Source: Actinomycetes bacterium (lineage in GTDB: Bacteria; Actinomycetota; Thermoleophilia; Solirubrobacterales; Solirubrobacteraceae). Taken from it: DNA of 35,631 nucleotides. Shown in pieces: positions 8,565 to 16,845 of this stretch; position 1 is the first letter of the stretch; each line of letters begins with the position of its first letter. Made by a program: the position numbers and the translations under genes. The notes under the pieces are model-generated. The model was given only the letters and a program-made list of their open reading frames with translations, searched no databases and was not told the origin of the DNA. The stretch spans positions 1 to 35,631 of the forward strand of contig JAJZID010000005.1 in assembly GCA_021810705.1 (NCBI GenBank), written 5' to 3'.

Positions 8565-9718
8565 GCCGGCAGCCGCAGCTCGACGCGGAAGCCGCGTTCG
8601 GTGGGGGATGCAAGCAGCTCTCCGCCGAGCAGCCGTGCGCGCTCGCGCATCCCGGCCAGTCCGTGGCCGGCGTTCTGTAGTGGCGCGGGCGGAGGCGGGA
8701 CGCCGGCGGCGCCATGGTCCTCAACGACCAGCACGGTGAGCGCCGGCAGGTAGTCGAGGCTGACGCTGACACCCTGCGCCGCGGCGTGGCGGCGCACGTT
8801 GGTGAGCGCCTCCTGGGCTGTGCGATAGACCGCCAGGCGAGCTTGCGCGCTGAGCTCGCGCGGTTCGCCGTTGACCGCCACCGCCACCGGCAGTCCCGCC
8901 TGCTCGCCGAACGCGTCCGCCAGCGCCGCCAGGCGCTCAGGGCCGGGCAGCTCCTGGCCGTGCGCCACGGCGACCGCGTGGCGGGCGTCGTCCAGGCCGC
9001 CGGCGGCGAGTGCGTGGGCCTGCTGGATCGCGTCGACCAGCTGCGGGTCGGCGCCGTGGTCGCGCGCGAGCAGGCGTGTTGACTCGAGCTGCAGCGCAAG
9101 TGCTGAGAGCGAGTGTGCGAGCACGTCGTGCAGCTCGCGCGCGATCCGGGCGCGCTCGGCTTGCGCGGCCGCCTCCACGGCGGCTGTGCGCGACGCCTCC
9201 AGCTCGCGGTTGCGCTCGCCGAGCATCCGCATCAGCCGCAGGATGAGATACCAGGGAATGATGGCCACCGACGCCGAGAGCGCCGTGTCGAACCGCCCCT
9301 GGACCAGCGCGCCGAGCGTGAACGGCGCCGTGCCGGCAGCCAGCATCATCGCCCCCCAGCGGCGGTCGAGCGTGCTTGCCGCGACGATCGCCACGTAGTA
9401 GGGCCCCGCCAGCCAGATGCCGTTCGGTTGATAGACGGCGAGCAGCACCGCGCCTGCGACCACGCCGAGCAGCAGCGCCATCTGCGGGCCCGGCCGGCGG
9501 TTGAGCGTCAGGGCGCCGGGCGGGCCGCCGCCGCGCGGTCGTGCCAGGATGCCGCAGACGGCCATCAGCGCGACGCCCGCGAGCACCGGCAGCCCGCGCC
9601 CGCTGAGGCCCGGCAGCGGACGCGTCGTAGCGGTGAAGGCCACCAACACTGCCAGCCAGCCCACGCCGATGCTGCGCAGTATCCGGGCCTCCGCGGGCCT
9701 GGTTGCCTGGCTGTTCAT
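8561..9718 (-). CDS. Sensor histidine kinase (HisKA_3 type)
   Basis: 385-aa membrane sensor kinase. The N-terminal 150 residues hold about five to six hydrophobic helices with little extracytoplasmic loop, as in DesK-like intramembrane sensors. A linker and the dimerisation/phosphotransfer helix ERARIARELHDVLAHSL with His197 follow, then an HATPase domain with N-box EALTNVRRHA and G-box GHGLAGMRERARLLGG. I prefer ATG 9718 over the ORF-track TTG 9730, because a TATTGT -10 box (9727-9732) covers the TTG and would start transcription one or two bases before the ATG. Its stop overlaps the response regulator ATG. The signal is unknown; membrane state or an exported antimicrobial is plausible given the ABC exporter next door. 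Confidence 0.92.
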   Translation of the reverse strand: MNSQATRPAEARILRSIGVGWLAVLVAFTATTRPLPGLSGRGLPVLAGVALMAVCGILARPRGGGPPGALTLNRRPGPQMALLLGVVAGAVLLAVYQPNGIWLAGPYYVAIVAASTLDRRWGAMMLAAGTAPFTLGALVQGRFDTALSASVAIIPWYLILRLMRMLGERNRELEASRTAAVEAAAQAERARIARELHDVLAHSLSALALQLESTRLLARDHGADPQLVDAIQQAHALAAGGLDDARHAVAVAHGQELPGPERLAALADAFGEQAGLPVAVAVNGEPRELSAQARLAVYRTAQEALTNVRRHAAAQGVSVSLDYLPALTVLVVEDHGAAGVPPPPAPLQNAGHGLAGMRERARLLGGELLASPTERGFRVELRLPA

Positions 9719-9726
9719 GCCCGCAC

Positions 9727-9732
9727 ACAATA
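9727..9732 (-). promoter_or_regulatory. Putative -10 box, near-leaderless kinase promoter
   Basis: TATTGT read on the - strand; a start site 7-8 nt downstream falls 1-2 nt before ATG 9718. No Shine-Dalgarno is present, consistent with a near-leaderless transcript. The -35 is not convincing. Confidence 0.4.
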
Positions 9733-9850
9733 AGCCGCGGGCGCGTGGGCGTCATCGGCGTCCGGGTGGAGTGTCGGGAGCCGTGGCTCCACCCGCGGGT
9801 GGAGCCTGCGAATCGACCCGTGCGCCGATGACGGCGGCCGCACCGGCGCG

Positions 9851-9856
9851 TACCTT
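9851..9856 (+). promoter_or_regulatory. Putative -10 box, leaderless ABC ATPase transcript
   Basis: TACCTT followed by 7 nt and then ATG 9864, so a start at the A of the ATG is expected. There is no Shine-Dalgarno for this gene. The 130-bp gap to the divergent kinase gene presumably holds binding sites for the response regulator, but I found no clear repeat. Confidence 0.4.
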
Positions 9857-9863
9857 GATGGGT

Positions 9864-10823
9864 ATGTTCACCAACTCACTTGACGCTGCGGTGGCCGCCG
9901 CAGATGCTGGCCGGCCCGAGCCTGTGGTCCGTGTGCAGGGTCTGGTCAAGCGCTACGGCGAGCACGAGGCCGTGCGCGGCATCGACCTCGAGGTCCACCG
10001 CGGCGAGATCTTCGCCTTCCTGGGACCCAACGGCGCCGGCAAAACCACGACGGTTGAGATCCTCGAGGGCTTCCGGCAGGCCAGCGACGGCTCGGTCTGG
10101 GTGCTCGGCCAGGATCCCTGGCAGGCGCCCGGCAGCTGGCGGGCGCGGCTGGGGATCGTGCTGCAGGAGTCAGGTGCCGAGCCGGGGCTCACCACGCGCG
10201 AGTGTGTCGCGCTCTACGCGGGCTACTACCCATCGCCGCGCAACATCGACGAGACGCTCGCGCTGGTCGGCTTGAGCGAACAGGCCGATGAGCGCGCCGC
10301 AAAGCTCTCCGGAGGCCAGCGCCGACGCCTCGATGTGGCGCTTGCACTGATCGGCGATCCGGAGCTGATCTTCCTGGACGAGCCCACCACCGGCTTTGAC
10401 CCCTCCGCGCGCCGCGCCGCCTGGGAGGTGGTGGACGGGCTGCGCCGGCTCGGCAAGACGATCTTTCTGACCACGCACTACATGGACGAGGCCGAGCGCC
10501 TCGCCGACCGGATCGCTGTGATCGCCGCGGGGCGGATCGTCGCCGAGGGCACGCCGCAGACGCTCGGTGGCCGGCAGCTGGAGGCCACCCGGATCACCTT
10601 CATGCTCGGCGCGGCGGCCGACCTGCAGACGCTGCCGCCGGCGCTCGCGCAGCGGCTTGCGCGTGACGATGACGGCCTCCTAAGGCTGCCGAGCACCTCG
10701 GTCACGGCCGACCTGCACGCGCTCTCAGGCTGGGCGCTCGAACGCGGCCTCGAGCTCGAGTCGCTCGAGGTCAGCCGTCCCACGCTCGAGGACGTGTACC
10801 TGCAACTGACGAGTGGGGAGTAG
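9864..10823 (+). CDS. ABC transporter ATP-binding protein (ABC-2 exporter, DrrA-like)
   Basis: 319-aa ATPase subunit. Walker A GPNGAGKTTT, Q-loop region IVLQESG, signature LSGGQRRRLDVALAL, Walker B ELIFLDEPTTG and switch His in TTHYMDEAERLADR are all present. A C-terminal extension of roughly 80 residues is like that of DrrA/CcmA-type exporters. The ORF track begins at 9501, but the region before 9864 is intergenic in composition and the ATP-binding domain starts at PVVRVQGLVKRYG. ATG 9858 and 9864 are both possible. The permease follows 4 bp later. It probably exports a lipid, peptide or drug, under control of the divergent two-component system (inference from position). Confidence 0.93.
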   Translation: MFTNSLDAAVAAADAGRPEPVVRVQGLVKRYGEHEAVRGIDLEVHRGEIFAFLGPNGAGKTTTVEILEGFRQASDGSVWVLGQDPWQAPGSWRARLGIVLQESGAEPGLTTRECVALYAGYYPSPRNIDETLALVGLSEQADERAAKLSGGQRRRLDVALALIGDPELIFLDEPTTGFDPSARRAAWEVVDGLRRLGKTIFLTTHYMDEAERLADRIAVIAAGRIVAEGTPQTLGGRQLEATRITFMLGAAADLQTLPPALAQRLARDDDGLLRLPSTSVTADLHALSGWALERGLELESLEVSRPTLEDVYLQLTSGE

Positions 10824-10827
10824 AGCG

Positions 10828-11718
10828 ATGTTCTTTCTGATCAAGCGGCTCATGCGCCTGCGCAGGGAGCGGCAGGTGCGGGTGGCCGAGGATGGCTCCG
10901 CGAGCGTCAGCCAGGACGGCCCCTCGGCCGCCGCCCGCGGTCCGCTGGCGATGGTCCTGCACGAGGCCGCCTACGACCTGCGCATCAGCCTGCGCAGCCC
11001 CCGCGCCCGCCTCATGGGAATCATCTTCCCGATCGTGCTGCTGGTCATCTTCATTGGCGTTTTCGGCAATGAGCACACGCTGGTCGACGGCAGCCGTGTA
11101 TCGCTCAAGGTCTTCTACGTACCGGGGATCCTGGCGATGTCGATCGTGGTCAACGCGTACGCGAGCCTCGTGATCTCGATCTCCGGCCTGCGCGAGACCG
11201 GGGTGCTCAAGCGCCGGCGCGCCACGCCGGTGCCGGCCGCGGTGCTGATCGCCGGGCAGGCACTGGCAACCGTGGTCAACACCGCGATCACGGCAGCGAT
11301 CCTGCTGGTGGTCGCCAGGATCTTCTACGGGGTCACGTTCGCAGGGCCGGCGCTTGCGGGGGTGGCATGCACGACCCTCGTGGGGACGCTTGCGTTTGCC
11401 AGCATCGGCTACGCGGTCTCCGGCATGATCGGCTCGCAGGAGGCGGCGCAGCCGACCGTGCAGATGACGATGCTGCCGTTGTGGTTCATCTCGGGCGTGT
11501 TCATACCGATCAGCAACCTGAGCCCGGCGTTGCGTGACCTGGCTGACGTGTTCCCGGTGCAGCACCTCTCAAACAGCCTGCACCTCGCCTCGGTGCATGC
11601 GAGCTTCAGCGCCTCCATCTCCGCCACCGACATGCTCGTGCTGGCTGTATGGGCGCTCGGTGCCGGCGCCTTCTGCGCCTGGCGCTTCAGCTGGCTGCCG
11701 GCGGGGGCATCGCGCTGA
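10828..11718 (+). CDS. ABC-2 type transporter permease
   Basis: 296-aa membrane subunit. Six hydrophobic helices are visible, for example GIIFPIVLLVIFIGVFG, TAITAAILLVVARIFYG, TLVGTLAFASIGYAVSGMI, PLWFISGVFIPI and MLVLAVWALGAGAFCAW, with the ABC-2 pattern around LPLWFISGVFIPISNLS before the last helix. A charged N-terminal segment of about 45 residues (FLIKRLMRLRRERQVRV) precedes the first helix. The start at ATG 10828 is chosen because GGGGAG (10815-10820) lies 7 nt upstream; the ORF-track 10813 would overlap the ATPase. It forms a full exporter with the preceding ATPase. The substrate is unknown. Confidence 0.92.
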   Translation: MFFLIKRLMRLRRERQVRVAEDGSASVSQDGPSAAARGPLAMVLHEAAYDLRISLRSPRARLMGIIFPIVLLVIFIGVFGNEHTLVDGSRVSLKVFYVPGILAMSIVVNAYASLVISISGLRETGVLKRRRATPVPAAVLIAGQALATVVNTAITAAILLVVARIFYGVTFAGPALAGVACTTLVGTLAFASIGYAVSGMIGSQEAAQPTVQMTMLPLWFISGVFIPISNLSPALRDLADVFPVQHLSNSLHLASVHASFSASISATDMLVLAVWALGAGAFCAWRFSWLPAGASR

Positions 11719-11735
11719 GCGTCGGCGCTGCCCGG

Positions 11736-13163
11736 TCAGCGGGCGCGCGCGGCACGGCGGCCAAGCCCCAGGCCGAGGCTCGCGTAGCGGCGCAGCAGCC
11801 GCGACTCGACGCCTGAGAGGACCGCTTCCAGGGCTTGCGCGAAGCGGCGCAGCTCGTGCTCGGGGATGTTCAGCGGCGGCAGCGCCTTGATCACGTTCAT
11901 GTGGTGGCCGGCGACCTGGGTGAGGATGTGGTGGTCGCGGAACAGCGGCACGGTCACCAGCTGGGCGAAGAGTCCAGGCTGGCGGCGCTCGATCTGCTCC
12001 CAAACGCGTCGGGCCGCGGGGCCCGACGGCGGGCCCAGCTCAAGGCCCCACATGAGACCAAGCCCGCGCACCTCGCGCACAACCTCGAAGCGGTCAACCA
12101 GCGGACGGGTGAGATCCATCAGCAGGTCACCGAGCTCACGCGCGCGGTCGACGAGGCCCTCCTGCTCGATCGCCATGAGGCTGGCGAGCCCAGCCCCCGC
12201 GGCAAAGTCGCCGCCGCCGAAGGTCGAGCCGTGAACGACGCTGCGCTCCATCGAGCTGAAGGTCGCGTCGAACACGGCGCGGCTTGTGAGCAGTGCGCCG
12301 ACGGGTACATAGCCACCTGAGAGCGCCTTTGAGAGCGTCACCATGTCGGGCTCGACCCCCCAGTGCTCGAGCGCGAGGAAGCGACCGCTGCGACCCAGAC
12401 CGGTCTGGACTTCGTCGACGATCAGCAGTGTCCCGGCCTGGCGGCAGAGGCGCTGCGCGCCCGCCAGGTATCCGTCGGGGGCGACGTAGACGCCCTTGCC
12501 CTGGATCGGCTCGACGATGAAACCGGCGACGTCTCCCTGCTCAAGCGCTGTGGCCAGTGCGTCCAGATCGCCGAACGGGATTGCCTCACAGCCCGGCAGC
12601 AGCGGCCCGAAGTGTTCACGGAACTCGTCGTTGCCGTTGACCGATAGCGAGCCGTAGGTGAGACCGTGAAAGCCGCGCTCGCAGTAGAGGATGCGGCTAC
12701 GACCGGTCGCAGCGCGCGCCAGTTTGAGCGCGCCCTCGACAGACTCGGTGCCGGAACTGGTCAGCACGGCTGCGTCGAGCGAGGCGGGCGCGAGCTGCAC
12801 CAGACGCTGGGCGAGCAGGCCCGCCAGGGTCGAGACGCCGAGCTGCGGTAGGCTCGGCGGGTCACTATCGAGGAGCTGGTGCAGCTGAGCTTTGACGAAG
12901 GGGTGGTTGCGGCCGAGGCCGAAGACGCCGTAGCCTGCGTAGAGGTCCAGGTAGCTCTGCCCGGCGCTGTCGATCAGGTAGGGTCCCTCGCCGCGCACCC
13001 ACTCGCGGTCAAAACCCAGTGTTTGCAGCACACGCCCGAGCTGGCGGTTGAGGTAGCGCTGGTTCAGGCGCAGCGCCTGGCCGGCGTGTGCTGACCGTAA
13101 AGTCGCGAGGTCGTTAATCTCCGGGTTACGGGGCGTGTCGGTGTGGGGGACTGAAGTGGCCAA
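11736..13163 (-). CDS. hpnO: Class III PLP aminotransferase, HpnO-like (hopanoid side chain)
   Basis: 475-aa fold-type I aminotransferase. PLP-site motifs: SSGTESVEGALKLAR (136-150), LLIVDEVQTGLGRSGR (247-261) with the ring-binding Asp, and Lys279 in MVTLSKALSGGYVPVGALL. The family also includes acetylornithine and ornithine aminotransferases, but divergence from shc at a hopanoid locus points to HpnO, which forms the terminal amine of aminobacteriohopanetriol. The start is TTG 13163, with no Shine-Dalgarno, and only 33 bp separate it from the shc ATG; the true start could lie a little further in. The N-terminal 55 residues before the first PLP-domain strands are typical of HpnO-like proteins. 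It ends 18 bp from the convergent ABC permease. Confidence 0.85.
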   Translation of the reverse strand: MATSVPHTDTPRNPEINDLATLRSAHAGQALRLNQRYLNRQLGRVLQTLGFDREWVRGEGPYLIDSAGQSYLDLYAGYGVFGLGRNHPFVKAQLHQLLDSDPPSLPQLGVSTLAGLLAQRLVQLAPASLDAAVLTSSGTESVEGALKLARAATGRSRILYCERGFHGLTYGSLSVNGNDEFREHFGPLLPGCEAIPFGDLDALATALEQGDVAGFIVEPIQGKGVYVAPDGYLAGAQRLCRQAGTLLIVDEVQTGLGRSGRFLALEHWGVEPDMVTLSKALSGGYVPVGALLTSRAVFDATFSSMERSVVHGSTFGGGDFAAGAGLASLMAIEQEGLVDRARELGDLLMDLTRPLVDRFEVVREVRGLGLMWGLELGPPSGPAARRVWEQIERRQPGLFAQLVTVPLFRDHHILTQVAGHHMNVIKALPPLNIPEHELRRFAQALEAVLSGVESRLLRRYASLGLGLGRRAARAR

Positions 13164-13196
13164 ATTTTCGAGCTAGACGGGTTGGTAGCCAACAGT

Positions 13197-15110
13197 ATGG
13201 ATGCACTCAGCCGGCCGCGTGAACAACCGAGACTCGCCGACGAGCCCTCTGAGGCGCAGGCGGTGCGCGACAGCGCTAGCGAGGCGCTCGCCCGCGCGGT
13301 TGAGCGCCTGCTGGCGTTGCAGGAGCCTGAGGGCTGGTGGAAGGGTGAGCTCGAGACGAACGTCACGATGGACGCCGAGGACATGCTGCTGCGCGAGTTC
13401 CTCGGTATCCGCGAGCCTGGGCCTACGATGCGGTGCGCCGCCTGGATCCGAGCGCAGCAGCGCGACGACGGCACCTGGGGCAACTTCTACGGGGCTCCAG
13501 CCGACCTCTCCACGACGATTGAGGCCTACGTTGCGCTGCGGCTGGCTGGCGACCAGCCCGAAGAGGCGCACATGCTGGCGGCAGCGGAGCAGATCCGCGC
13601 CCTCGGTGGCCTGCAGCGGGCGCGCGTGTTCACGCACATCTGGCTGGCGCTGTTCGGTGCCTGGTCGTGGTCTCAGGTGCCGGCGCTTCCGGTGGAGATG
13701 ATCTTTCTGCCGCGATGGTGTCCGCTGGGCGTCTATGACTTCGCCTGTTGGGCCAGGCAGACGGTGGTGGCGCTCTCGGTCGTGCTCGCGTTGCGCCCCG
13801 TGAAGGCGCTGCCTTTCACACTCGAGGAGCTGAACGGCCCGGAGCCATGGCGCCAGCCGACGCCCCACTCGCTGCTTGGCCGCTTGATGATCGCCGGCGA
13901 CCAGGTCCTGCAGGTCTACCAGCGGCTGCCGCTCGGTCCGCTGCGGCGCCTTGCTCTGGCGCGCGCGGAGCGCTGGATCCTCGACCGGCAGGAGCGCGAT
14001 GGTGGCTGGGGTGGCATCCAGCCGCCGTGGGTGTATTCGCTGATCGCGCTCCGGCTGCTTGGGTATGAGATAGATCATCCGGTGATTGCGCGAGGTCTTG
14101 AGGGTATGCAGAGCTTCACCATCGACGAGCAGCTGCGGCGGGTCGAAGCCTGCCAGTCGCCGGTCTGGGACACCTGCCTGTCGTTGATCGCACTGCATGA
14201 CGCCGGCGTTCCCGGCAACAGCGATGCGGTGCTGCGCGGGGCGGACTGGCTGCTCGAGCAGCAGATATTGGAGCGCGGCGACTGGGCTGTGAGAAGACCG
14301 GCGCTCGAGCCAGGCGGCTGGGCGTTTGAGTTTGCCAACGCCAACTACCCGGACATTGACGACACCGCCGAGGTTGTGATCGCACTGCGTACCGTCAACC
14401 ACCCGGAACCTGAGCGGGTTCGGGCCGCGATCGATCGTGGCGTTCGCTGGCTGGAGGGGATGCGCAGCTCTGATGGTGGCTGGGGCGCGTTTGACGTGGA
14501 CAACTGCCGCACGGTGATCCGCGAGATTCCGTTTCTCGACTTCGGCGAGGTGATCGACCCGCCGAGCGCCGATGTGACCGCCCACATCGTCGAGATGCTT
14601 GGGCTGCTCGGCCGCGGCGCCGACGAGCTCACACGCGGCGGCGTGCGTTGGCTGCTCGAAAATCAGGAAGCCGACGGTTCCTGGTTCGGGCGCTGGGGTG
14701 TCAACCATGTATATGGCACGGGCGCGGTTCTGCCGGCGCTGGTCAGTGCCGGCGTTCCGACAACACACATGGCGATCAGGCGCGCGGTCGGCTGGCTCGA
14801 GGATCACCAGAACGCTGACGGCGGCTGGGGCGAGGACTGCCGCTCCTACGACGACCCGGCTTGGGTGGGTCGGGGCGAGAGCACCCCTTCACAGACCGCC
14901 TGGGCGCTGCTGGCGCTGGAGGCCGCGGGCGAACGCGACGGCCAAGCGGCGCTGAGGGGGATCAGGTGGCTGGCGGCCAACCAGCTCGATGACGGCGGCT
15001 GGGACGAGCCATACCACACCGGCACGGGCTTCCCGTCGGACTTCTACATCAAATATCATCTGTATCGGCTGATCTTCCCGGTGATGGCGATGGGCCGGTT
15101 CTTGCGATGA
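13197..15110 (+). CDS. shc: Squalene-hopene cyclase
   Basis: 637-aa terpene cyclase converting squalene to hopene/hopanol, a monotopic membrane enzyme. The protonating motif DIDDTA lies at about 386-391. Repeated QW motifs include QQRDDGTWGNFY, LEGMRSSDGGWGAFD, LENQEADGSWFGRWG, LEDHQNADGGWG and LAANQLDDGGW. Length and order are normal for SHC. ATG 13197 is chosen over the in-frame TTG 13182; neither has a clear Shine-Dalgarno. It heads an operon in which each gene overlaps the next: its TGA overlaps the hpnC ATG (ATGA). A 544-aa ORF on the opposite strand is a shadow of this gene. Confidence 0.98.
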   Translation: MDALSRPREQPRLADEPSEAQAVRDSASEALARAVERLLALQEPEGWWKGELETNVTMDAEDMLLREFLGIREPGPTMRCAAWIRAQQRDDGTWGNFYGAPADLSTTIEAYVALRLAGDQPEEAHMLAAAEQIRALGGLQRARVFTHIWLALFGAWSWSQVPALPVEMIFLPRWCPLGVYDFACWARQTVVALSVVLALRPVKALPFTLEELNGPEPWRQPTPHSLLGRLMIAGDQVLQVYQRLPLGPLRRLALARAERWILDRQERDGGWGGIQPPWVYSLIALRLLGYEIDHPVIARGLEGMQSFTIDEQLRRVEACQSPVWDTCLSLIALHDAGVPGNSDAVLRGADWLLEQQILERGDWAVRRPALEPGGWAFEFANANYPDIDDTAEVVIALRTVNHPEPERVRAAIDRGVRWLEGMRSSDGGWGAFDVDNCRTVIREIPFLDFGEVIDPPSADVTAHIVEMLGLLGRGADELTRGGVRWLLENQEADGSWFGRWGVNHVYGTGAVLPALVSAGVPTTHMAIRRAVGWLEDHQNADGGWGEDCRSYDDPAWVGRGESTPSQTAWALLALEAAGERDGQAALRGIRWLAANQLDDGGWDEPYHTGTGFPSDFYIKYHLYRLIFPVMAMGRFLR

Positions 15111-15964
15111 GCACGGGCACGCCGGCGAGCGCGGCACTGCCGCCCGTGTCGGCGCTGCCAACACGCGCCCAGGTTCTCCCACAGGCTGGGAGCGAGAACT
15201 TCACGGTCGCAAGCCGTGTGCTCGGCGCGCAGCGTGCCCGCGACCTGATGGCCATATACGGGTTCGCGCGACTTGTCGACGATGTCGGCGACGAGGCTGC
15301 CGGTGACCGTTTGGCGCTGCTGGAGCTGATGAGCGTGGAGGTGCGCCGCGTGTTCGCCGAACCTGGGCTGGGGGCGCCCGAGCACCCGCTGATGCAGGAA
15401 CTGGCTCGCACGGTGTCGCGCTGCGACCTGGCTTCAGGCCCCTTCGAGCGCCTGATCGAAGCCAACCGAACCGATCAGCGTGTCGCCCGTTACGAAACCT
15501 TCGCACAGCTGCTTGACTACTGCCAGCTTTCAGCTGCTCCCGTGGGCGAGCTGGTGCTGGGAGTCTTTGGGCTTGCCACACCGGCGCGGGTTGCGCTATC
15601 GGACCGGGTGTGTGCCGGCCTGCAGGTTGTCGAACATCTGCAGGACATCGCCGAGGATTACGCGCGTGGTCGTGTCTACATGCCCCGCGAGGACCTCGAG
15701 CGCTGCGGCTGCGGCGAACGGGACCTGGCGGGGCCGGAGCGCAGCGCCGCGCTGGGTGCGCTGATCGACCTGGAGGCGGCCCGGGCGCGAGCGCTGCTTG
15801 CGAGCGGCGCGCCGCTCGCGCGGACGTTGCCGCCACGCCTGCGTCTGGCGGTGGCGGGCTTCACGGCGGGAGGGTTGAGGGCGCTTGCGCAGCGGCAGCG
15901 AGGCCACGCGAGCCGAGCCGCTTACATATGGTCCGTGGCGAGAACGGCGGCGGGATGGCGGTGA
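15107..15964 (+). CDS. hpnC: Squalene synthase HpnC (hydroxysqualene-forming subunit)
   Basis: 285-aa trans-isoprenyl synthase. In the HpnCDE route, HpnD makes presqualene diphosphate from two FPP, HpnC converts it to hydroxysqualene and HpnE reduces this to squalene. The HpnC signature GSENFTVASRVLG is followed by the first Asp-rich motif LVDDVGDE and the second QDIAEDYARGRVYMPRED. The ATG overlaps the shc stop and the TGA lies inside the beginning of hpnD. The N-terminal 25 residues are low-complexity, rich in Ala/Pro/Ser. HpnC versus HpnD is decided by the ENFxVAS motif and gene order. Confidence 0.92.
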   Translation: MSTGTPASAALPPVSALPTRAQVLPQAGSENFTVASRVLGAQRARDLMAIYGFARLVDDVGDEAAGDRLALLELMSVEVRRVFAEPGLGAPEHPLMQELARTVSRCDLASGPFERLIEANRTDQRVARYETFAQLLDYCQLSAAPVGELVLGVFGLATPARVALSDRVCAGLQVVEHLQDIAEDYARGRVYMPREDLERCGCGERDLAGPERSAALGALIDLEAARARALLASGAPLARTLPPRLRLAVAGFTAGGLRALAQRQRGHASRAAYIWSVARTAAGWR

Positions 15965-16845
15965 CGATGACGGCGGCGGTCGAGGTGGAGTTCGCCTATC
16001 GGGAGTGTGAGCGGGTCACGCGCAGCCAGGCCGCCAACTTTTACTACGGGATCAGGTTGCTGCCGCGCTTCAAGCGCCAGGCGATGTGTGCGGCCTACGC
16101 CTTTGCGCGGCGGGTGGACGACATCGGTGATGACGGCGGGCACGATCGTGGCGTCCAGCTCGAGCTGCTTGCGCGTGAGCGCGAGGCGGTCGCGGCGCTC
16201 GCGGCCGGTCGCCCCCACACCGACGACCCGGTGGCGGTCGCGTTGGCTCACGCCAACCGTTACTACAACCTGCCGCTCGATGCGTTGGCGTTGCTGATCG
16301 ATGGCGTCGAGCGGGACGTGATCGGCTCCGACTACGAGAGCTTCGACGAGCTTGTCAACTACTGCCGCTGCGTCGCCGGGTCGGTCGGGCGGCTGTGTGT
16401 GGCGATCTTCAGCGACGGGGCCGCCGACGCGCATGCGCACCGTCTGGCGGACGACCTCGGGGTGGCGATGCAGCTGACCAACATCCTGCGTGACATCGTC
16501 GAGGACCACGAGCGTGGGCGGGTGTACCTGCCGGCGCAGGATCGCGAGCGCTTTGGCTGCAAGGAACTCTTCGCCGCCGAACCGCATGCGGTCAGCGCGC
16601 TCGTGCACTTCGAGGCGCAGCGGGCTGCCGAGTGGTTTGCCAGGGGACTGCCACTGGTCGAGCAGCTCGACCTGCGCAGCGCCTCCTGTCTGCAGGCGAT
16701 GGCTGGAATCTACGGGCGGATCCTCGAGCGCATCCTCGCCGATCCAGGCCAGGTGATGGCTGGGCGGATCTCGCTCTCGCCGCTCGAGAAGACCTGGGTG
16801 GCAGCTCGCAGCCTGGCGATCGCCGGCCGGGAGCAACTGCGATGA
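15955..16845 (+). CDS. hpnD: Presqualene diphosphate synthase HpnD
   Basis: 296-aa squalene/phytoene synthase family protein, head-to-head condensing two farnesyl diphosphates. The HpnD-type SQAANFYYGIRLLPRFKRQAM segment is followed by Asp-rich motif 1 RRVDDIGDD and motif 2 QLTNILRDIVEDHERGRVYL. Three in-frame starts cluster here: ATG 15955, GTG 15961 (overlapping the hpnC TGA as GTGA) and ATG 15967. I report 15955; the difference is at most four residues. The ORF-track start at 15610 runs through hpnC and is not real. The TGA overlaps the hpnE ATG. Confidence 0.93.
   Translation: MAVTMTAAVEVEFAYRECERVTRSQAANFYYGIRLLPRFKRQAMCAAYAFARRVDDIGDDGGHDRGVQLELLAREREAVAALAAGRPHTDDPVAVALAHANRYYNLPLDALALLIDGVERDVIGSDYESFDELVNYCRCVAGSVGRLCVAIFSDGAADAHAHRLADDLGVAMQLTNILRDIVEDHERGRVYLPAQDRERFGCKELFAAEPHAVSALVHFEAQRAAEWFARGLPLVEQLDLRSASCLQAMAGIYGRILERILADPGQVMAGRISLSPLEKTWVAARSLAIAGREQLR

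Noticed and set aside
9501-9863. N-terminal extension of the ABC ATPase in the ORF track
   Set aside because: It overlaps the divergent kinase gene and its promoter; the ATPase domain begins after 9864.
13173-14807. 544-aa open frame on the - strand opposite shc
   Set aside because: It lies entirely antisense to the well-supported cyclase, has a composition rich in Arg/His/Gln/Pro without domains, and is a typical high-GC shadow.
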